64,000 nucleotides of DNA from Cornus controversa. Its lineage: Eukaryota > Streptophyta > Magnoliopsida > Cornales > Cornaceae. This document shows, in pieces, positions 58,759 to 64,000 of this stretch. Under the pieces are notes generated by a model that was not told the DNA's origin, ran no database searches, and saw only the letters and a list, made by a program, of their open reading frames with translations. The translations under genes were made by a program, and so were the position numbers. The stretch covers positions 50,828,336-50,892,335 of the forward strand of contig CM048849.1 of assembly GCA_026545225.1 (NCBI GenBank), in the 5' to 3' direction. Numbering within the stretch: the first letter of the stretch is position 1; each line of letters begins with the position of its first letter.

Positions 58759-61700
58759 TAGGGGTGGCAATTAGTGTTCGCGGGTCGTGTTGAGACAGGG
58801 GTATCTGATAAATGGGTCAACCCGAACACGACATGATTATTAATCGTGTCACATAGCTTGAACACGACCCACTTATTAAATGGGTGAAACGACAGGACCC
58901 ATGTAACCCTTTTATAAGTTAAGTGGGTCGTAAATGGTTAGTTTATAAATGTATAAGTGGGTCATAAACGGGTGGCACGACACGACCTGTGTAACCCGTT
59001 CATAAGTGGGTCGTGTTAGGTTTGGGAGTCTTTTATCAAAAAGAATGTTATTGTGAGGAATTGAACCTAAGACAACTTCTAAATTAATCAGACAACCCTA
59101 CCACTAATACACCAATGACTTTAATTACATATACCAGAACAATAATATTTAATCTACAATAATGAAAGTTTAAACTTAATAAAGTTTGAAACATTAATTA
59201 AATTACAATAATATTTCTCCCCTCATTTTGAATATAACAAACAAACATTATTAATTATATTAACTAAGTGTACACACAAATTTCGTGTCCGAAAATCTAG
59301 GAACGAAATTGAGTAACAAGAAATTTGTACACACAAATTTCGTGTCTGAAAATCTAGGAATGAAATTGAGTAACAAACAATCGATTTTATTAATTTCAGA
59401 AAATGGGTATAATTCTCTGTGGTTGATTCTTTTACAATAAAGAGTCTTCCTCTTATTCAATCTCCTTGATGTTCGATACAAGGGCTTCGAAAGCTTGTTA
59501 TTGATCCGATTGTGACGAGCTTTCTTCAAAACTACAGGATTGAGGAAGGCTTGACTGGATTTTTGATCGAGGGCCGATAGAACTTGATCTCAAACGGTGG
59601 ATTGAAGATCTTCGAAGAAGAACGACACTTGTGTGGCGTGCTTGATGTTCTTCCTCTTTAGAACTTCGAGGGTTGAAGGTATTTGAAGTAGAACGACACT
59701 TGTGTGGCGTGCTTGATGTTCTTCGTCTTCAGAACTTCGAGTGTTCGTTGAAGCAGAGGTTTGGCAGAGCTTTTGTGTTCTCTTCAACTCTTTATCTGTC
59801 TTCGTGTTTTGTTGCCAGTTGTTGGTCCAGTAGAGGTGCTAAAATTTGTACACACAAATTTCGTGTCCGAAAATCTAGGAATGAAATTGAGTAACAAGAA
59901 ATTTGTACACACAAATTTCGTGTCCAAAAATTTAGGAACAAAATTGAGTAACAAATAATCGATTTTATTAATTTCAAAAAATGGGTATAATTCTCTGTGG
60001 TCAATTCTTTTACAATAAAGAATCTTCCTTTGATTCAATCTCCTTGATGTTCGGTACAAGGGCTTCGAAAGCTTGTTCTTGATCCGATTATGACAAGCTT
60101 TCTTCAAAACTTCAGGATTGAGGAAGGCTTGACTGAATTTTCGATTGAGGGCCGATAGAGCTTGATCTCGAATAGTGGATTGAAGGTCTTCGAAGAAGAA
60201 CGACACTTGTGTGGCGTGTTTGATGTTCTTCCTCTTCAAAACTTCGAGGGTTGAAGGTCTTTGAAGTAGAACGACACTTGTGTGGCGTGCTTGATATTCT
60301 TCGTCTTCAGAAGTTCGAGTGTTCGTTGAAGTAGAGGTTTGGTAGAGCTTTTGTGTTCTCTTCAACTCTTTGTCTGTGTCCTCGAATGTGTAGGGTGACC
60401 TTGTATTTATAGGCCAAAGGGTGAGAGTTTAATTTGGTAACTCCCATTAATTGTGCCAACTTCCATGAATAAAGAGATTTTGTCTTCTTTTATATGAAAA
60501 TAAATTCAAATTTAAATTTGAATTGTCACACATTTGTTTGAAGGCCTGCACCTTCAGGATTTTGACACGTGTCCGTCGATGGAACCCGCAATCATGGAAT
60601 TTAACTGACCAAGAATATTTGACTTCTTGACCGATCATCCGGTGATTAGACCATCACAAAATTTATGTCTACACTAAGTAATTAAATCAATAACACAATT
60701 TTCACTGTCTTGAAATCAAATAAAAACATTAATCCCACTCAAATAATAGAGCATTTAGAACAAAAATTAAGTATATATCTCATTGAATTAACATATTATT
60801 TTAATATATATTAATGTTGAAGTATTATTGGCAAAAAATAAAGGAGTGGTCTAATTTATATTACTTTAACTATTATATGTTATGCTATATATCTCGAGAC
60901 AATAAAGAAAAACTTAATTTCATAAAACTAGATATTCAGATTAAATGGTTTAAACTTATTAATTATTCTAATTGATTTTTTTAGACACTTAACTAATTAA
61001 TCAGAATTTGAGAAAATATAAGAAAATGGTTTACCTTATATTACTTATAACTATTATATGCTATACTATATATCTCGGGACACTAAAGAACAATTATAGC
61101 CATCATTCATATATATATATATATATATATATAGATGTCTATTGTATTCCCATTCCAATGTTCTCTTTCTATTTCTTTTCCATTATTGGACTAACACTTA
61201 CTTTCTCCCTTATAAAATTCTATAAAGAATTTTCACGTGAACATTGGTATATCATAATAAAACATTTCTACTCAAAGTTTTCAAAACCAACCAATAAAAG
61301 ACATTATTCTCTTCAGTAATCATCACTCACTCTTTCCATACATACAAGGTGTTACACTCATAACACTTAACTCACACCACTAAAGTCTAGCACAAATAAT
61401 ATATATACTATATATAACATATTAGAATATAAAAACTATATATATAATACACGTCAAAACAAATAGTGTGAAAATATATGTTTACATATTTTTAATATTC
61501 TAAAACAAATTTACAACATTAAGCTATATATTTTTTTCCATTTTCAAATAAATTAATGTATATTAACGGGTTATGCGGGTTAAGCGAGTCGTGTTGACCC
61601 AACATGACCCGTTAAATTATGTGGGTTAAACGAGTCGTGTCGACCTTACACGGCCCGTTAAATTAAAAGGGTTGAACCCGAATTCGACATATTTTTTTCG

Positions 61701-61812
61701 TGTTGTAATCGTGTCGATCCGTTTACAACCCAAAATCGTTTAACTCAAACCTGCTAATTTCGTGTCGATTTTGAGTTGTGTTGGCGGGTCGTGTCAACTT
61801 TTTCCACCCTTA
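58759..61812. mobile_element. hAT-like element (3054 bp), TSD CTTTCGGC
   Basis: Ends TAGGGGTGGCAA and, on -, TAAGGGTGGAAAAAG, with exact 8-bp duplications CTTTCGGC at 58751-58758 and 61813-61820. Subterminal regions are rich in GGGTCGTGTT/AACACGACCC motifs on both sides (58780-59030, 61565-61800). TAGGGGTGG ends with 8-bp duplications are typical of plant hAT elements. No transposase is visible; the interior holds a solo LTR and AT-rich filler, including two ~180-bp-spaced copies of ATATTACTT(A)TAACTATTATATG (60858, 61040). Confidence 0.9.
59269..60673 (-). mobile_element. solo LTR (1405 bp), TSD CTAAG, with internal duplication
   Basis: TGTACACACAAATTTCG...AAATTTATGTCTACA bounded by CTAAG at 59264-59268 and 60674-60678. 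A TATAAATA box on the - strand (60404-60411) gives orientation. A unit of about 577 bp is tandemly duplicated within it (59270-59847, 59848-60385), each starting with two ~58-bp repeats of GTACACACAAATTTCGTGTC. The 193-aa minus-strand ORF at 59784-60365 simply reads through this repeat and is not a gene. Confidence 0.88.
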
Positions 61813-63631
61813 CTTTCGGCCTTGCATCTGCTCAGCCGTACGACCTCCAAGGTCTTGCAAAGGGAGATGGTCAAGTAAGCGCTTTGCATCACCACAAGGT
61901 TGAGCAAAGCTGGAAGAAAATAAAATGATGATGATAAATGAGGAAAGTGAAAAACATAGAACTAACCTCCATGATATTCAGAGGCGTATTGGCAAGTAGC
62001 TCATCCCTATTAACTACTTGCTGACGGAGCTCATCCCTGGAAAGCTAGATTGCACAGGCAAGAGCTCCTACTACATCACGATCGAGGGCAGCACAGTCCC
62101 CCACCATAAAAAATAAGCCATTAGACTTACTCAAGTCTGGAGCCCACCGTTTAGTCAAACTTATGAACGGTTCATCAGCAGCGCTGCTGGCAAGATCAGA
62201 CATAATCAAAGCAAAAGAAAAGGAGCTCTAACCCTTTATGGTATATGCCAGCAATTTTTGACGCTTAGGAGCAGGAGCAGCAGCAGAAGAAACCCTCATT
62301 TGAGGGGAAAAGGGGTAACAAACTTGTTCTTATCATGTTTTGCCTTAGACCTCCCCTCAGCATTCTTGTCCTTTAGCTGGTCGAAAGTGGAGGACCATCT
62401 TATTGTCTTGGGCTCAGAGATCTCTATTTCAGAGTCTGAATTTGAAACGGGGTACAAGAAAGAAGGCTCTACAGAAGCTAACAAGATGACATCTATTTAT
62501 GTAGAGAAGGGCGAATGTTCCAAATATTCTCCTTCAAAAGCTCAATCAGATCAGTTGTAAAGACAAAAAAGAGAGGAATAGAATAAAGCTATAAAAAATA
62601 TGAAAAAGACTACCAAAAATCTCCTATGATATCTACAAAAGACATGCCAGACAAAGTGAAGGAAGGAATCACAACGTCACCAAAGGCACTGGGAATAGGA
62701 AGCGTTGAGCAACCCTAACATTCTAGGCCCCCTTCACCATAACAAGTCTCTCTTTCCACAACTTGGTAGAAGTAGGGGTGTCAAAATAAATTTTTTTGTC
62801 CTTGTTGGGGAACAAATGGTAGCGGTTATCCTCCGATCTAACTCGGTGAAAAGAGTAACATAACAGAAGATCATTTAGATGCAGGTTCAGTTTATGTACA
62901 CGGTTCAAAGAAAGTAAGCAAGAAGCAATGCGAAAAAAGTTAGGGTTTAACTGAAGCGGTGCAAGCTTTAGTTTGGAAAGAACGAAACTATAAAAATATT
63001 GAAGAAAAAATCTGAAAGTTTTCAAATGAGAAGCCAAAATAAGGACTTCACCTTTTTTCGACTCCTTCCCCGACACTATAGTCAGAGTCTAAAGGGTAAT
63101 TCTTGACTATTACATCACTGGGGATGTGACATTCCTCCGTGATCCTCTCAATATCAGCCCACTTCCTAGTCACCGGAATGACGACCACACCCTGATTAGA
63201 TATGACTACTTTCCCGACAAAAATAGTGGGTTGGGCAATTTCTACGACTGGATGGGAAGAACTAGACATGGTGACTTTGCGATTATCGGAGAGAGTACAG
63301 TCGCTGTCACTAGAAGACATCATAAAGAAGAAAAAGGACGTGGATAAAAGGATGAAAACTAATCTACGAAGACGAATTGGTACTAGGAAGTCAAAAAGGA
63401 AATAAATTTAGAAGAAAGGGTAATCAGTTACAGAAGATTTGTGGCTGAGATAACAAAGTTTCAAGACAAGACGCAAGAGATGGTGTGAAAAAATCACTTA
63501 CGTGCTTAGCGTCATCGTTGGTACCCAAACATTAATGTGGGTCCTTGATCCAAGCAATGGAATCATAAAACCACCATTAGAAATTCCCTCTAGTATGGAA
63601 AAAGCTCATAACTGAAGAGAATTAGGGGCAA
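61813..63631. other. Tat 3' region with antisense ORF, up to 3' LTR
   Basis: Apart from the antisense frame described separately, no + strand gene. A purine-rich stretch GAAGAGAATTAGGGGCAA (63613-63630) just before the 3' LTR is the likely polypurine tract. Confidence 0.55.
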
Positions 63632-64000
63632 TGTATAGGGAAGAAATTCTCACTTATTCCAATGGGCTAAATTGGTACATAAACAGACCAAGCCCAAGAG
63701 GGTTTGAGCCCAAATAATAGCAGAAGCCCCAGGGAATTAGTTCAAGAAAGAGAATGGGCCTAGTTGCCTACTCTATAAGGCCAAGCCGGCCCAATTTAGA
63801 CACAAGTCCAAGCTCAAATAAGAATTTGAATCCTTGAGAGTAAAGATAGTTACAAATAAGAGAATTTGAATCCTAGAAGGATTCAAATTTCAACTTGTAT
63901 AAATATCAAGAAAAAGATGAATAAAAGGATCCTTGAATTCGTGAATCTTCTCCTCAATTTATCTTAATAAATATTTTGTTCTTAATTTTATTGAGTGTGT
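63632..64000 (+). mobile_element. Tat-lineage gypsy 3' LTR (truncated by window)
   Basis: Begins TGTATAGGGAAG and aligns with both parts of the 5' LTR (CCAAGAGGGTTTG, AATTAGTTCAAGAAAGAGAATGGGCC, TATAAGGCCAAGC, TATAAATATCAAGAAAAAGATG). It runs to the window end, probably lacking only the last ~40 bases. It lacks the 2-kb solo LTR found in the 5' LTR. Confidence 0.87.

Larger units (their letters stand above)
58226..63323 (-). pseudogene. antisense extra ORF of Tat element, broken
   Basis: A coding frame on the strand opposite to gag-pol, running from 63323 down to 58226. N-terminus (63323-63048) is acidic/Ser-rich and includes RKWADIERITEECHIPSDV. After a one-base frameshift near 63060 the frame goes on to ~62723 (ASHLKTFRFFLQYFYSFVLS, LAPLQLNPNFFRIASC, LWKERLVMVKG), resembling the plant transposon protein domain of extra ORFs in Tat elements. 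Later parts: APAPKRQK near 62270, DAKRLLDHLPLQDLGGRTAE near 61860, and after a MITE and a hAT element the C-terminus EQRTLEAEQKPA and KIADGFRYGFKQEGKLEVER. Stops and possible introns (62560-62690) break it. Antisense ORFs are known in Tat-lineage elements; their function is unknown. Confidence 0.65.

Noticed and set aside
59784-60365. 193-aa minus-strand ORF
   Set aside because: It reads through the tandem repeat of a solo LTR; its repetitive protein simply mirrors the duplicated DNA and has no domain.

Overview
The window is plant nuclear DNA, most likely from a eudicot and possibly a woody one (low confidence on the latter). The evidence is intron-bearing G-type lectin S-receptor-like kinases (SD1 type, ending ...DGR), Ty3/gypsy elements of the Athila and Tat lineages, Ty1/copia debris, and many small non-autonomous DNA transposons, in an AT-rich, microsatellite-rich background. 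There is no sign of operons, CRISPR or tRNA/rRNA genes.

Left flank (1-9.8 kb): the window opens inside a decayed Athila-type element (pol remnant, env-like ORF, polypurine tract, 3' LTR 5465-6970). That element sits in the integrase region of a copia element whose pol continues to ~9463 and whose 3' LTR starts at 9464.

Centre (9.8-47.5 kb): a tandem cluster of S-receptor-like kinase (S-RLK) copies on the + strand. A (16549-19795) has a frameshifting deletion of the kinase P-loop. B (29070-29279) is a 5' stub. C (30056-33380) is the only copy that reads open from start to stop (6 exons, 828 aa). D (39467-41431) has two nonsense codons and no kinase exons beyond the P-loop. F (41828-42233) is a 5' stub. 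E (43667-46986) is complete except for one in-frame TGA at the second codon of its last exon. Further scraps of the family lie at 10.9, 12.5, 15.4 and 25.7-27.8 kb. The copies are mosaics of one another, and three are preceded by the same module (G-rich repeat plus an antisense copia integrase relic), so the array grew by segmental duplication. Most spacers are transposons whose ends I could place by target-site duplications: solo LTRs (11456-12089, 12523-15389, 24023-25087, 27860-28110), Mutator-like non-autonomous elements with 9-bp duplications (25718-27048, 29428-29679, 33859-34998, 42946-43146) and a TIR element at 36869-38639. A PRA1-family gene fragment lies at 23407-23652.

Right flank (47.5-64 kb): a badly decayed Tat-lineage gypsy element. 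Its 5' LTR (47547-50004) is split by a 2-kb solo LTR. Gag, protease, RT, RNase H, a second RNase H and integrase follow, then a long 3' region with a decayed antisense ORF and a 3' LTR from 63632 running off the window. It hosts an inverted Athila solo LTR (54006-55511), a hAT-like element (58759-61812) and, inside that, another solo LTR (59269-60673).

Functionally, only S-RLK C looks able to make a full membrane receptor kinase; A and E could at most make truncated receptors. Everything else is mobile-element sediment whose insertion order can largely be read from the sequence.
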